Shown piece by piece: positions 8,396 through 17,657 of a DNA stretch of 64,000 bases; positions within the stretch are counted from its first letter, which is position 1; every line of letters starts with the position of its first letter. The translations under genes and the position numbers were made by a program. The notes beneath the pieces were generated by a model. It was not told where the DNA came from. It ran no database searches and saw only the letters and a program-made list of their open reading frames with translations. The DNA comes from Nitrincola alkalilacustris (lineage in GTDB: Bacteria; Pseudomonadota; Gammaproteobacteria; Pseudomonadales; Balneatricaceae), in contig NZ_WBOM01000003.1 of assembly GCF_008973755.1 (NCBI RefSeq), positions 310,001 to 374,000 on the forward strand, written 5' to 3'.

Positions 8396-10327
8396 ATGAT
8401 ACTTTACATCGCTGAAAAACCGAGTCTGGGTCGTGCTATTGCTGAGGCTTTACCCGGCTCCAGGCAGAAGGGGGATGGTTTTATTCGTTGCGGCTCGGAT
8501 GCTGTAGTCAGTTGGTGCATCGGTCATCTTCTGGAGCAGGCCGAGCCTGATACCTATGATGCGGCATTCAAACAGTGGCGTCCGGAACATCTTCCGATCA
8601 TACCTGAGCAGTGGCAGTTGCAACCCAAAAGCAGCACGCGCAAGCAACTGACAGTGTTGCGTAAACTGATCAAGGAGGCGGATCAACTGGTGCATGCCGG
8701 TGATCCCGACCGTGAAGGGCAGTTACTGGTCGATGAGGTGATTGCCTATCTCAAGGTGCCAGCCGATAAGCGTCAGCACATGCAACGCTGCCTGATCAAC
8801 GATCTCAACCTGGATGCGGTGCGCCGGGCCCTGGGTCGATTGCAATCCAATCGTGATTATATCCCTCTCTCCACGTCTGCGCTGGCTCGATCCCGTGCCG
8901 ACTGGCTTTATGGTATCAACCTGACCCGAGCCTGTACGCTCCAGGGCAGAAAGGCTGGTTATCAGGGCGTGCTGTCAGTCGGGCGGGTACAAACGCCAGT
9001 GCTGGGGCTGGTGGTCAGGCGCGATGAGGCGATTGAACATTTCGTTGCCAAGGCCTATTACGAAGTGCTGGCCCTGCTCGAAACTGAAAAAGGTGAACAG
9101 TTTCGCGCCAGATGGCAACCCAGCGAAGCCTGTCTGCCCTATCAGGACGAGGAGGGGCGAGTCCTTTCGCGCGCACTGGCAGACAATGTCGTCAGGCGTA
9201 TTACCGGGCAGCCGGGTGTCGTGACCGAGACCAGCCGTCAGCGCAAGAAACAGGCGGCGCCACTACCTTATAGTCTGTCATCTTTGCAGATAGACGCAGC
9301 CCGGCGCTTTGGCTTCAGCGCGCAACAGGTGCTGGATCTGTGCCAGGGGCTGTATGAGCGGCATAAACTGATCACCTATCCCCGCTCAGATTCGCGTTAT
9401 CTGCCACAAGAGCACTTTGCTCAGGCGGATATGGTGGTCAAAGCGATCCATCAGGTGAGTCCAGCGCTGCAGGGTGCAGTGGCAGGTGCTGATCTCAGGC
9501 TGCGCAGCAAGGCCTGGAATGACAGTAAGGTTGATGCACACCATGCGATCATCCCCACGCAGAAGAAACTTGATCCAGCGCGTTTGTCTTCACAGGAACA
9601 GAAACTCTACGAACTGATTGCACGACAGTATCTGATGCAGTTCTATCCACCCTGGCAGTATGAAGACAGACGCATTGATGTCGAGGTGACTGGTGGGCAG
9701 TTTGTTGCCAAGGCTCGTCAGACGGTCGATCCCGGGTGGAAGGTACTGACCGGTAGTGCTGCCGCTTCAGATGAGCCAGGTGATGAGTATGAGCAGTCAT
9801 CACTGCCTGATCTGAAGAAAGGAGACGCTCTGACCTGCCTCCAGGGCGAGTTGCTGGAGAAGCAGACACAGCCACCGAAACCCTTCACTGATGCTACCTT
9901 GCTGTCTGCCATGACCGGCATCTCACGTTATGTCAGTGATCCCGAAGTACGCAAGATCCTGAAGGATACTGATGGGCTGGGCACAGAAGCTACCCGCGCC
10001 GGCATCATAGAGCTGCTGTTTCGGCGACAGTTTCTGATACGACAGGGAAAACAGATACACGCCACACAAGCCGGGCGAGGCCTGATCAACAGCCTGCCTG
10101 AGGCAACGACTCTGCCGGATATGACCGCACAGTGGGAAGCGCAGCTGGAAGCTATCAGCAAGCGTGAAGCCAGTTATGCCGCCTTTATGCAACCGATGGA
10201 AGGTTATCTGAGGCAGTTGCTGGGAGAGGTGTTCAGCAAGTTGCCACAGATACCGGCATCGGCTGCACCTGTCAGGCGGCGGGCGACGAAAAAAACGGCG
10301 GGTAAGTCGCGCCGTGACAGGCTCTAA
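8396..10327 (+). CDS. topB: DNA topoisomerase III
   Basis: Type IA topoisomerase that decatenates DNA and resolves late replication intermediates. At 643 aa it matches E. coli TopB. The toprim domain has the catalytic Glu in [11 protein letters not shown] and acidic residues in DPDREGQ (about 103). The active tyrosine is in [11 protein letters not shown] (about residue 328). [12 protein letters not shown] is the conserved block before the C-terminus, which ends in a short basic tail ([17 protein letters not shown]) and lacks zinc ribbons. The ribosome binding site is weak. The AT-rich repeat region immediately upstream may contain the promoter. Confidence 0.96.
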   Translation: MILYIAEKPSLGRAIAEALPGSRQKGDGFIRCGSDAVVSWCIGHLLEQAEPDTYDAAFKQWRPEHLPIIPEQWQLQPKSSTRKQLTVLRKLIKEADQLVHAGDPDREGQLLVDEVIAYLKVPADKRQHMQRCLINDLNLDAVRRALGRLQSNRDYIPLSTSALARSRADWLYGINLTRACTLQGRKAGYQGVLSVGRVQTPVLGLVVRRDEAIEHFVAKAYYEVLALLETEKGEQFRARWQPSEACLPYQDEEGRVLSRALADNVVRRITGQPGVVTETSRQRKKQAAPLPYSLSSLQIDAARRFGFSAQQVLDLCQGLYERHKLITYPRSDSRYLPQEHFAQADMVVKAIHQVSPALQGAVAGADLRLRSKAWNDSKVDAHHAIIPTQKKLDPARLSSQEQKLYELIARQYLMQFYPPWQYEDRRIDVEVTGGQFVAKARQTVDPGWKVLTGSAAASDEPGDEYEQSSLPDLKKGDALTCLQGELLEKQTQPPKPFTDATLLSAMTGISRYVSDPEVRKILKDTDGLGTEATRAGIIELLFRRQFLIRQGKQIHATQAGRGLINSLPEATTLPDMTAQWEAQLEAISKREASYAAFMQPMEGYLRQLLGEVFSKLPQIPASAAPVRRRATKKTAGKSRRDRL

Positions 10328-10467
10328 AACCGCTGCTGCTACGCGAAAGAGGACTCGGACGCATAAAGTGGCTAGCACATGAGTGTTTAGTTGAAGCAAT
10401 TGTGTCAGCCTAATAGCATATTGATGCTGCTTGGTAGTAACAGGGCAAAAAACAAGGGTAGTATGAA

Positions 10468-11481
10468 ATGGCTAAAGACCTCACGGAATCGTCCCATGAC
10501 CGCCAGAATATCCTCAACAACCGCTACGCTCTGCAACAGGCCGAGCAGCACCTGAGCTTGGGTGGCGTTCAGTTTCAGGGAGAAACGGTGTTTACGAAGC
10601 AGCAGCTTATGCTGCTGTATGAGGTGAGTGACAGTACTATTGAAAAATATCTGGTGAGCCATGCCAACGAATTAAAAGCCAATGGCTACACAGTGCTAAA
10701 AGGGAGTAAGCTCAAGGAATTCAAAAAGTTAATGAATGGTACCGTAACCAATTACGGTACCAAAACAAGTGCTCTTGGCGTTTTTTCTTTTCGAGCAGTC
10801 TTAAACCTCGGCATGCTACTCACAGAGAGCGAGCCTGCGCGTCTGTTGCGTTCGCGCCTGCTCGACATCGTTTTGGATGTAATGGCTGAGCGTGCTGGCG
10901 GACACACCAAGTTCATTAACCAGCGGGATGAGAATTATCTGCTAGCTGCATTCCAGGAAGAGAACTATCGTCGCCAGTTTACCGACGCCCTGGATAGCTA
11001 TGTTGAAGGTAACAACTGGAAATATGCCCGCTTCACCAACTTGATATACCAGAGCATTTTTCATGAGAATGCCGCGGAATATAAAAAGGTGCTGAAGCTG
11101 GCAGAAAAAGAAAAAATCCGTGAGACCATGTACTCTGAAGTGCTGAACCTTATCGCGAGTTTTGAGTCTGGCATTGCGCATGAGTTGGAAAAGGCCAGCC
11201 AAGCTCAGGGTTGTAAACTCACACAGAAAGAAGCAGAGAATTTGTTTGCCAGCTTTGAACAGCATCCGTTGTTCAGGCCGTTAATCCTCGATGCGAGAAC
11301 TAAAATGGCCAGCCGGGATCTGTGCTTCAGAGACGCTTTGCATGAAAAATTGGAAGCTTACATTCAGTCGGTACCTGAAGCCGATTTCGAGCGTTTTCTG
11401 GGTGAAAAGAGCAAGTCTCTGGAAGAGCAATTGAGTGATCCGGACACTCTCGCTGTATTCAAACGCCTGAAGGATCGCTGA
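10468..11481 (+). CDS. DNA-binding protein paired with Fic/Doc gene (antitoxin-like or regulator)
   Basis: A 337-aa protein of no certain name. Residues about 40-75 (FTKQQLMLLYEVSDSTIEKYL) form a helix-turn-helix-like segment, and 105-145 (FSFRAVLNLGMLLTESEPARLL) resembles the RhuM/phage antirepressor type of N-terminal domain. From about 150 it is charged and helical. It is followed one base later by a Doc-like Fic gene, an arrangement found in type II toxin-antitoxin-like pairs. I infer that it binds DNA and probably restrains or partners the Fic protein. The direct function is not shown by sequence. Lower GC than topB upstream hints at acquisition. Confidence 0.6.
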   Translation: MAKDLTESSHDRQNILNNRYALQQAEQHLSLGGVQFQGETVFTKQQLMLLYEVSDSTIEKYLVSHANELKANGYTVLKGSKLKEFKKLMNGTVTNYGTKTSALGVFSFRAVLNLGMLLTESEPARLLRSRLLDIVLDVMAERAGGHTKFINQRDENYLLAAFQEENYRRQFTDALDSYVEGNNWKYARFTNLIYQSIFHENAAEYKKVLKLAEKEKIRETMYSEVLNLIASFESGIAHELEKASQAQGCKLTQKEAENLFASFEQHPLFRPLILDARTKMASRDLCFRDALHEKLEAYIQSVPEADFERFLGEKSKSLEEQLSDPDTLAVFKRLKDR

Positions 11482-11482
11482 T

Positions 11483-11953
11483 ATGGCCGATTCAGACCTA
11501 GGCATCCGGTATCTTTATTTCGATGCTAGACATGCAGTAGAGATTCACGATTGGATCATAGAGAACTCTGGTGGGCTTGCCGGTACCAAGGATATCGGGC
11601 AGTTGGAAAGCCCACTGGAGCATATCCAAAATGACTTGTACTACCCGGAAATGGAAGACAAGCTCACGCATTTGGTGTTTTCCATTAATAAACATCATGC
11701 ATTCAACGATGGCAATAAGCGATCTTCGCTTGCATTGGGTGCCTACTTCCTTGAACTGAACGGCTTCGATTATGTGGTAAAACGGTTTGTGAAAGAGATG
11801 GAGAACATCGCTGTCTGGGTAGCGGATAACGTGATTGATAAAAGCCTGCTGTACCAGATTATCAGCTCAATACTTTATGAAGATGACTATTCAGAGACTG
11901 TGAAGCTGGCTATTGTAGAAGCCATAGAGGCCGCAGAGCAATTTAAACAGTGA
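11483..11953 (+). CDS. Fic/Doc (death-on-curing) family protein
   Basis: A 156-aa protein with the Fic core motif HHAFNDGNKRSSL, matching HxFx(D/N)GNKR at about residues 70-80. The full motif favours nucleotidyl (AMP-type) transfer rather than the phosphotransferase Doc variant HxFxxANKR. The surrounding helices (SINKHHAFND, GAYFLELNGF) are as in Doc toxins. No inhibitory (S/T)xxxE(G/N) helix is evident within it, so inhibition would have to come from a partner, presumably the protein encoded one base upstream. Translationally coupled to it. Confidence 0.82.
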   Translation: MADSDLGIRYLYFDARHAVEIHDWIIENSGGLAGTKDIGQLESPLEHIQNDLYYPEMEDKLTHLVFSINKHHAFNDGNKRSSLALGAYFLELNGFDYVVKRFVKEMENIAVWVADNVIDKSLLYQIISSILYEDDYSETVKLAIVEAIEAAEQFKQ

Positions 11954-11998
11954 TGTGCCTTTAAGCCCTCAGCAGCTATTCATAGTAAGGAAGTATAA

Positions 11999-13609
11999 GT
12001 GACTTCAGTTAATGACCTCCCATCCCCCCAGCCCTCTCTGGAGTCATCGGATAACTCTGTCGACAAGATCTGCTTCGGCGAAGGCAGGATCACCATAGAG
12101 CAGATCAATCTCATTGCTAGGCGCAGGTTAACAGTCAGCCTGTCGAGCAGCGCCGAATTTGCTCATAAGATAGATAGCGCTGTCGCATTTCTGGATAAGC
12201 TTCTTGAAGAAGATGGCGTGATTTATGGTGTCACGACCGGTTATGGCGACAGTTGTACCGTCAAGGTGCCGCTGTCGCAGGTATATGAGCTGCCGATCCA
12301 TCTGACACGATTTCATGGCTGTGGCCTCGGTGATAACTTTTCACCACAGGAAGGTCGCGCCATTCTGGCCACGCGTCTGTGCTCACTGACCCAGGGCTAC
12401 TCCGGCGTCAGCTGGGATCTGCTCAGGCAACTGACTCTCTTCCTCAATCAGGATGTTGTGCCGGTGATTCCACAGGAGGGCAGTGTCGGTGCCAGTGGTG
12501 ACCTGACACCGCTGTCCTATTTGGCTGCGAGCTTGATCGGAGAGCGTGAAGTCTATTACCGGGGCAGGATACGTCCTGCCGCCGAGGTACTGGCTGAACT
12601 GAACACGGCACCGATCCGGCTGCGTCCGAAAGAGGGGCTGGCCATCATGAACGGCACAGCTGTGATGACGGCGCTGGCCTGTATCGCCTATGAGCGTGCC
12701 GAGTATCTGACGCGACTGTCCAGCCGACTTACCGCTCTGGCCAGCCTGGCTCTGCAGGGCAATGGCCATCATTTTGATGAGATACTTTTCAGCGTTAAAC
12801 CACATCCGGGTCAGAACGAAGTGGCCAGCTGGATTCGTGACGATCTGAATCACCATGAACACCCTCGTAACTCCGATCGCTTGCAGGATCGCTACTCCAT
12901 CCGCTGCGCACCGCATATCACCGGGGTGTTGCGAGATGCGCTGCCCTGGTTCAGGCAGATGATCGAAAACGAGCTGAACAGCGCCAATGACAACCCGATC
13001 ATCGATGGTATCGGTGAGCATGTGTTGCATGGTGGGCATTTTTACGGTGGCCATATCGCCATGGTGATGGACAGTATGAAGAATGCAGTCGCTAATCTGG
13101 CCGACCTGCATGATCGCCAGATGGCACTGTTGATGGATGTGAAGTTCAATAACGGCCTGCCGGCCAATCTGTCCGCTGCCGAAGCGGAGCGCCAGTTTAT
13201 CAATCATGGTTTCAAGGCGGTGCAGATAGGGTGCTCCGCCTGGACGGCAGAGGCTCTGAAGCTGACCATGCCGGCGAGTGTCTTCTCGCGCTCGACCGAG
13301 TGTCACAACCAGGACAAGGTGAGTATGGGGACGATAGCGGCCCGTGACTGTTTGCGTGTACTGCAGCTGACCGAGCAGGTCATGGCTGCAATGTTGATGG
13401 CAGTGCAGCAGGGCGTTCAGCTGCGGATACGGCAGGGACAGCTCAAGCAGGAAAGTTTGTCACCACCGATACAGTCTATGCTTGCTGAGTTGCAGGAGTC
13501 TTGTCCGCTGCTGGTCGAAGATCGTCGTCTGGACAGCGAGCTTCGTCAACTGGTATCAGGTATTCAAGAGCAAAGGTGGCTCCTGTATCAGGAGGCTGTC
13601 AGGCCATGA
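11999..13609 (+). CDS. Aromatic amino acid ammonia-lyase (HAL/PAL/TAL family)
   Basis: A 536-aa MIO enzyme that eliminates ammonia from His, Tyr or Phe. The autocatalytic A165-S166-G167 lies in GSVGASGDLTPLSY. The mobile tyrosine loop IYGVTTGYGD is near residue 76, and NDNPIID and the C-terminal QDKVSMGT blocks are present. The substrate-selectivity pair is Phe105-His106 in LTRFHGCGLG. Classical HAL has Ser-His there and bacterial TAL has His-Leu, so plain histidine ammonia-lyase is doubtful. No hutU, hutI, hutG or aryl polyene genes adjoin. The start is GTG with AAGGAAG just upstream. Substrate undecided: Tyr, Phe or His. Confidence 0.85.
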   Translation: MTSVNDLPSPQPSLESSDNSVDKICFGEGRITIEQINLIARRRLTVSLSSSAEFAHKIDSAVAFLDKLLEEDGVIYGVTTGYGDSCTVKVPLSQVYELPIHLTRFHGCGLGDNFSPQEGRAILATRLCSLTQGYSGVSWDLLRQLTLFLNQDVVPVIPQEGSVGASGDLTPLSYLAASLIGEREVYYRGRIRPAAEVLAELNTAPIRLRPKEGLAIMNGTAVMTALACIAYERAEYLTRLSSRLTALASLALQGNGHHFDEILFSVKPHPGQNEVASWIRDDLNHHEHPRNSDRLQDRYSIRCAPHITGVLRDALPWFRQMIENELNSANDNPIIDGIGEHVLHGGHFYGGHIAMVMDSMKNAVANLADLHDRQMALLMDVKFNNGLPANLSAAEAERQFINHGFKAVQIGCSAWTAEALKLTMPASVFSRSTECHNQDKVSMGTIAARDCLRVLQLTEQVMAAMLMAVQQGVQLRIRQGQLKQESLSPPIQSMLAELQESCPLLVEDRRLDSELRQLVSGIQEQRWLLYQEAVRP

Positions 13610-13756
13610 TGGCCAATAGCATGACCCGTCATTGATCAACCCTGAATACGCTCCACTGTATTTTTCGTGTACAATCCCCACCCCTGAGCCTTCCCGGTCC
13701 ATCCTCAACTTGTTAATTAGCGGAGAAATGCTGCCTGTCAGCAGCCTGAGCCTGTC

Positions 13757-15250
13757 ATGAAGTTTATTGTTCGATTGTTTGCAGAGATCACCATCAAAAC
13801 CCGTCCGGTTCGCAATCAGCAGATCAGGCAGTTAAAGAAAAATATCCGCACCATACTGAGCTACCTGGATGAAGGGGTAGAGGTCAGTGGTAACTGGGAT
13901 ATGATCGAGGTGACCAGCAGTGCCGATGCCTCTGCGCAAGTGAATGCGCAGATCAGTGATACGCTGACCTGCATACCTGGCATCAGCTATTTTCTGGAGG
14001 CACGCGAATATCTGCTGGAGGATTTCGATACCATCTGCAGGCAGACCCTGACTGAGGTAGGCGACAGCCTTCGTGGCAACTCCTTTTCCGTGCGTGTGCA
14101 TCGGACCGGACATCATGATTTTCGCTCGATCGATCTGGAACGCTATGTTGGCGGCTATCTTAATCAGAACACCGATAATGGCGGCGTCAAACTGAAAGAT
14201 CCCGACATTCAGGTGATGCTGCAGATCAATCACGATCGCCTGTTCATCGTCAGCCGTCGTCGTGAGGGAATGGGGGGCTATCCGCTGGGTTCACAGGAAG
14301 CTGTTGCAACGCTGATCTCGGGTGGTTTTGACTCATCAGTCGCCGCCTATCAGATGCTGCAGCGAGGTATCTGCACTCACTTCATCTTCTTCAGCCTCGG
14401 TGGCCGTGCGCACGAAGAGGGTGTCAAGCAGATCGCCTACCACATCTGGAAACGCTATGGCGCCTCGCATAATGTCCGATTTGTCACGGTACCCTTTGAG
14501 GGCGTGGTCGAAAATATCCTGACACAGGTGCATAACTCACAGATGGGTGTTGTGCTGAAACGCCAGATGATGAAGTGTGCTGATAAAATCGCGGATCATC
14601 TGAAGGCGACCGCGCTGGTCACGGGAGAGGCGATCTCTCAGGTCTCCAGCCAGACGCTGACCAATCTGCAGGTGATCGATCGCAGTATTGATCGCTTGAT
14701 CCTGCGTCCTCTGATTGCCACCAACAAGCAACGCATCGTTGATGAAGCCAAGCATATCGGTACGGCGGACTTTGCCGCTGCCATGCCGGAATACTGCGGC
14801 GTGATCAGTCGCAAGCCGACCACGCGCGCAAAACTTCAAGTGGTAGAGGCGGAGGAGTCGAAGCTCGATCCGGCGGTGATAGAGGCGGCGCTGAGCAATG
14901 CACGTTATCAGCCGATCTCCAAAGTAATGGAGGATTTCGAGAGCCTGCCCGATGTTTGCACGGCTGATATCACCGTTGCTTCAGCACAGCCAGTAACCAT
15001 CATAGACCTGCGTGCACCGGATGAAGTGGAAGCCGCACCGCTGGCAATGACGGATTATGAGCAGATATGTGTACCTTTTTATCAGTTGCACAGCCGTTTT
15101 GCCGAACTGGATCAGTCGCGTGAATACTGGCTGTACTGTGATCGAGGCGTGATGAGTCGTTTACAGGCGGTCAATCTGTTGGATGCCGGTTTTAATAATG
15201 TGAAGCTGTGCCCGACTGAAATCGTGCAGAAGGCTTCACCCTCCGCTTAG
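13757..15250 (+). CDS. thiI: tRNA 4-thiouridine synthase / sulfur carrier protein ThiI
   Basis: Makes s4U8 in tRNA and supplies sulfur for the thiamin thiazole. The 497-aa protein has an N-terminal ferredoxin-like and THUMP domain (about 1-165), a PP-loop ATP pyrophosphatase SGGFDSS (about 188-194), and a C-terminal rhodanese domain with the persulfide Cys461 in YCDRG. Cys347 in MPEYCGVIS corresponds to the second catalytic cysteine of the E. coli enzyme. It is therefore the long form, competent in theory for both roles. ATG at 13757 has no strong Shine-Dalgarno. A TACAAT -10 candidate lies at 13670. Confidence 0.96.
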   Translation: MKFIVRLFAEITIKTRPVRNQQIRQLKKNIRTILSYLDEGVEVSGNWDMIEVTSSADASAQVNAQISDTLTCIPGISYFLEAREYLLEDFDTICRQTLTEVGDSLRGNSFSVRVHRTGHHDFRSIDLERYVGGYLNQNTDNGGVKLKDPDIQVMLQINHDRLFIVSRRREGMGGYPLGSQEAVATLISGGFDSSVAAYQMLQRGICTHFIFFSLGGRAHEEGVKQIAYHIWKRYGASHNVRFVTVPFEGVVENILTQVHNSQMGVVLKRQMMKCADKIADHLKATALVTGEAISQVSSQTLTNLQVIDRSIDRLILRPLIATNKQRIVDEAKHIGTADFAAAMPEYCGVISRKPTTRAKLQVVEAEESKLDPAVIEAALSNARYQPISKVMEDFESLPDVCTADITVASAQPVTIIDLRAPDEVEAAPLAMTDYEQICVPFYQLHSRFAELDQSREYWLYCDRGVMSRLQAVNLLDAGFNNVKLCPTEIVQKASPSA

Positions 15251-15262
15251 GGTGAAACCTTC
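15235..15262 (+). terminator. Hairpin at the end of thiI
   Basis: TTCACCCT (15235-15242) and AGGGTGAA (15249-15256) form a perfect 8-bp stem with a 6-nt loop spanning the thiI stop, followed by a pyrimidine-rich ACCTTCCTGCTTCTT. Likely terminator between the convergent genes. Confidence 0.5.
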
Positions 15263-15280
15263 CTGCTTCTTATATCGCCG

Positions 15281-16237
15281 TTAATAGGCGTAATGCAGCT
15301 TCAACTCTTCCGGGTGAGGGTTCAGATACACCTGCTGGGCGATATAGGGGTCTTCCCATTCGCCCAGATAGTGTTTCAGCAGGGTCATGGGTACCAGTAG
15401 CGGCAACAGGCCCTGACGGTATTTGCTGATCTGGGTGCTCAGTTCCTCGCGTTGCCTGGGCGTCAGCCGTGACGAGAAGTAGCCCTGGATATGCTGCAAC
15501 ACATTGGTGTGACTCTTGCGGGTGGCATGGTGCATCAGTGCACGCATGAACCCTTCAAAATAGGCTGTTGCATCCTGTTCCAGATCGTCTGACAGATTAC
15601 CCAGCAGTCTGCCCAGTGCGCGGTAACTGTCCTGATGATGCGCCATCACCAGCAGTTTGTAACGACTGTGAAACTGAATCAGCGCATGCCGAGTCAATCC
15701 CTCCTGTTTCAGGCGGTGCCAGTCATGATAGGCATAGACACGCGTGATGAAATTTTCACGCAGTACCTGATCATTGAGTCTTCCTTCCTCTTCAACCGGC
15801 AATAGTGGCCAGGTGTCCATCAGCTTTTGGGTAAACAGCCCGACTCCCGTCGATGAGGTGGGGCCACCCTTGGCAGGATAGACTTTAACGCGCTCCATGC
15901 CACAGGTAGGGGATTTGGCGCAGACAATATAACCACTGAGATAATCCAGCTCAGCGGTTTTCTGCTCGGCATAACTGTGCAGTTGCTCGGTGACATCGAA
16001 GCTGTCGTCGCTGGCTCTGGCACGAATGTCACCATCATTATTCACCAGACGGATTGTCTTGCGTGGTGCGCCCATTCCAATGCCCATCTCGGGGCAGGTC
16101 GGAATGAAGCTGAACACACTGGACAGCTCATCAAGGCAGTAGCGAGAAGCCTTATGTCCGCCATCATAGCGAACCTTCTGCCCGAGCAGACAACTGCTGA
16201 TGCCGATCTGGATCTGTTCAGGTTTGAAGTGCGACAT
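15281..16237 (-). CDS. DUF523 (TudS-like) plus DUF1722 protein
   Basis: A 318-aa fusion. The DUF523 half (about 1-160) has three separated cysteines expected to bind a [4Fe-4S] cluster: ISSCLLGQKVRYDGGHK, IPTCPEMGIGMG and KSPTCGMERVKVY. DUF523 members include thiouracil desulfidases (TudS). The DUF1722 half (about 180-315, YbgA-like; HSRYKLLVMAHHQDSYRALG, EWEDPYIAQQVYL) has no proven function. An upstream in-frame extension of 45 codons exists, but the ATG at 16237 begins at the family start and has AGCAGG ahead. It converges on thiI 30 bp away, which makes a sulfur-nucleoside link tempting. Confidence 0.82.
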   Translation of the reverse strand: MSHFKPEQIQIGISSCLLGQKVRYDGGHKASRYCLDELSSVFSFIPTCPEMGIGMGAPRKTIRLVNNDGDIRARASDDSFDVTEQLHSYAEQKTAELDYLSGYIVCAKSPTCGMERVKVYPAKGGPTSSTGVGLFTQKLMDTWPLLPVEEEGRLNDQVLRENFITRVYAYHDWHRLKQEGLTRHALIQFHSRYKLLVMAHHQDSYRALGRLLGNLSDDLEQDATAYFEGFMRALMHHATRKSHTNVLQHIQGYFSSRLTPRQREELSTQISKYRQGLLPLLVPMTLLKHYLGEWEDPYIAQQVYLNPHPEELKLHYAY

Positions 16238-16343
16238 ATCGGTACCTGCTGAATCATGGAAGTCTTTCAGTATAATACGCAGATAATGACAGTGTGGATC
16301 ATGAGGTTTTATTGGGATTGTACGTGAGAGGCGGGTCGGGATA

Positions 16344-16370
16344 GTTGGCCGGACAGGGCGCCCGGCCAAC
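16344..16370 (-). terminator. Inverted repeat downstream of DAHP synthase
   Basis: GTTGGCCGG (16344-16352) and CCGGCCAAC (16362-16370) form a perfect 9-bp stem 16 bp beyond the minus-strand aroG-type stop. No T run, so efficiency is uncertain. It may separate this gene from the DUF523 gene further along the same strand. Confidence 0.4.
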
Positions 16371-16386
16371 ATTCATAAACGGCTTA

Positions 16387-17454
16387 TCAGCGGCTTGGCA
16401 GCACAGGCTTAAGCTTGTGATGCATGGCGCGCAGAGACTCTTCAGTGCTTTTCCAGTCGATACAGGCATCAGTGACGGAGACACCGTATTTGAGATCTGC
16501 CAGATTGTCGGGGATGTTCTGATTTCCCCACTCCAGGTTACTTTCAATCATCAGACCGATGATCGACTTGTTACCTTCCAGAATCTGGTTGGCAGCATTC
16601 TCAGCAACCAGCGGCTGCAGGGCAGGGTCTTTGCTGGAGTTGGCGTGGCTGCAGTCGATCATGATGTTGTTGATCAGACCGGCTTTATCCATCGCCTGTT
16701 CGCAGAGCTTCACACTGACGGAGTCATAGTTGGGCTTGCCGTTGCCACCGCGCAGAACAACATGTCCATACTGGTTGCCACGTGTGCGTACGATGGATAC
16801 CTGACCATCGCCATCTATGCCCAGAAAACTGTGCGGGTGGCTGACAGACTGCATCGCATTGATGGCAACAGTCAAACCACCGTCGGTACCATTCTTGAAT
16901 CCGACCGCACAGGAGAGGCCGGATGACATCTCGCGGTGAGTCTGAGACTCGGTGGTGCGCGCGCCAATGGCAGACCAGCTGATCAGATCCTGAATATACT
17001 GTGGCGAAATGGGATCCAGTGCTTCAGTAGCAAGCGGCAGCCCCATTTCAGACAGGTCGAGCAGCAGCTTGCGTGCAATGTGCAGACCCTCTTCGATATC
17101 AAAAGAGTCATTCATGTGCGGATCGTTGATCAAGCCTTTCCAACCGACTGTGGTACGGGGCTTTTCAAAATAGACGCGCATGACCAGATACAATGAATCC
17201 TTCACCTCTTCAGACAACGCCTTCAGCCTGCGACCATATTCCAGTGCTGCTTCAGGATCATGAATGGAGCAGGGGCCAATCACCACCATCAGGCGTTTGT
17301 CCTTGCGGTCCAGAATATCCTTGATCGTCTGACGGCCGTGCATCACGGTGTTGGCAGCCAGCTCAGTGATCGGAAGTTTGGCTTTGAGGGTTTCCGGGGT
17401 AATGATCGGAACGTTCGATTCAATATTCAGGTCTTCTACACGTGTATCACTCAT
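16387..17454 (-). CDS. 3-deoxy-7-phosphoheptulonate synthase (AroG/F/H class)
   Basis: First enzyme of the shikimate pathway, condensing PEP and erythrose 4-phosphate. The 355-aa class I enzyme has GPCSIHDP (about 65), MRVYFEKPRTTVGWKG (about 95), GARTTESQTHREMSSG, GNGKPNYDS and the metal-binding DCSHANSSK. The feedback type (Phe, Tyr or Trp) cannot be settled by reading. The frame runs on upstream to 17634, but the ATG at 17454, preceded by CAGGAAAG, is where homologues begin; the extra 60 codons look like untranslated leader. Together with the ACT-type prephenate dehydratase in the window it serves aromatic amino acid synthesis, though the two genes are unlinked. Confidence 0.94.
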   Translation of the reverse strand: MSDTRVEDLNIESNVPIITPETLKAKLPITELAANTVMHGRQTIKDILDRKDKRLMVVIGPCSIHDPEAALEYGRRLKALSEEVKDSLYLVMRVYFEKPRTTVGWKGLINDPHMNDSFDIEEGLHIARKLLLDLSEMGLPLATEALDPISPQYIQDLISWSAIGARTTESQTHREMSSGLSCAVGFKNGTDGGLTVAINAMQSVSHPHSFLGIDGDGQVSIVRTRGNQYGHVVLRGGNGKPNYDSVSVKLCEQAMDKAGLINNIMIDCSHANSSKDPALQPLVAENAANQILEGNKSIIGLMIESNLEWGNQNIPDNLADLKYGVSVTDACIDWKSTEESLRAMHHKLKPVLPSR

Positions 17455-17657
17455 CTTGCTTTCCTGACAGGGTGCTGGTATCCAATACGGCTGTTTATGC
17501 CGACTCCAGCTCCTTTTTACCATATTGACTGCGCGCTTATAAGGGGACAAAGGTTTATAATCGGATAAGATGAACGTTTTTTTCATGGCCGTGTCTACGT
17601 TGATCATAACCTGCATTCGGGTTCGGTCATTCAATGTCAGATTGAAAGGAAGTTACA

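Noticed and set aside
12383-13306. 307-codon minus-strand frame opposite the ammonia-lyase
   Set aside because: No start signal and no recognisable domain; the plus-strand gene is unambiguous.
11999-13609. Histidine utilisation (hut) operon
   Set aside because: Only the lyase is present, and the residues that set substrate choice are not those of HAL.
17455-17634. 60-residue N-terminal extension or leader peptide for DAHP synthase
   Set aside because: In frame with the gene, but the ATG at 17454 fits the family start and has a ribosome binding site; the extension has no run of aromatic codons typical of an attenuator peptide.
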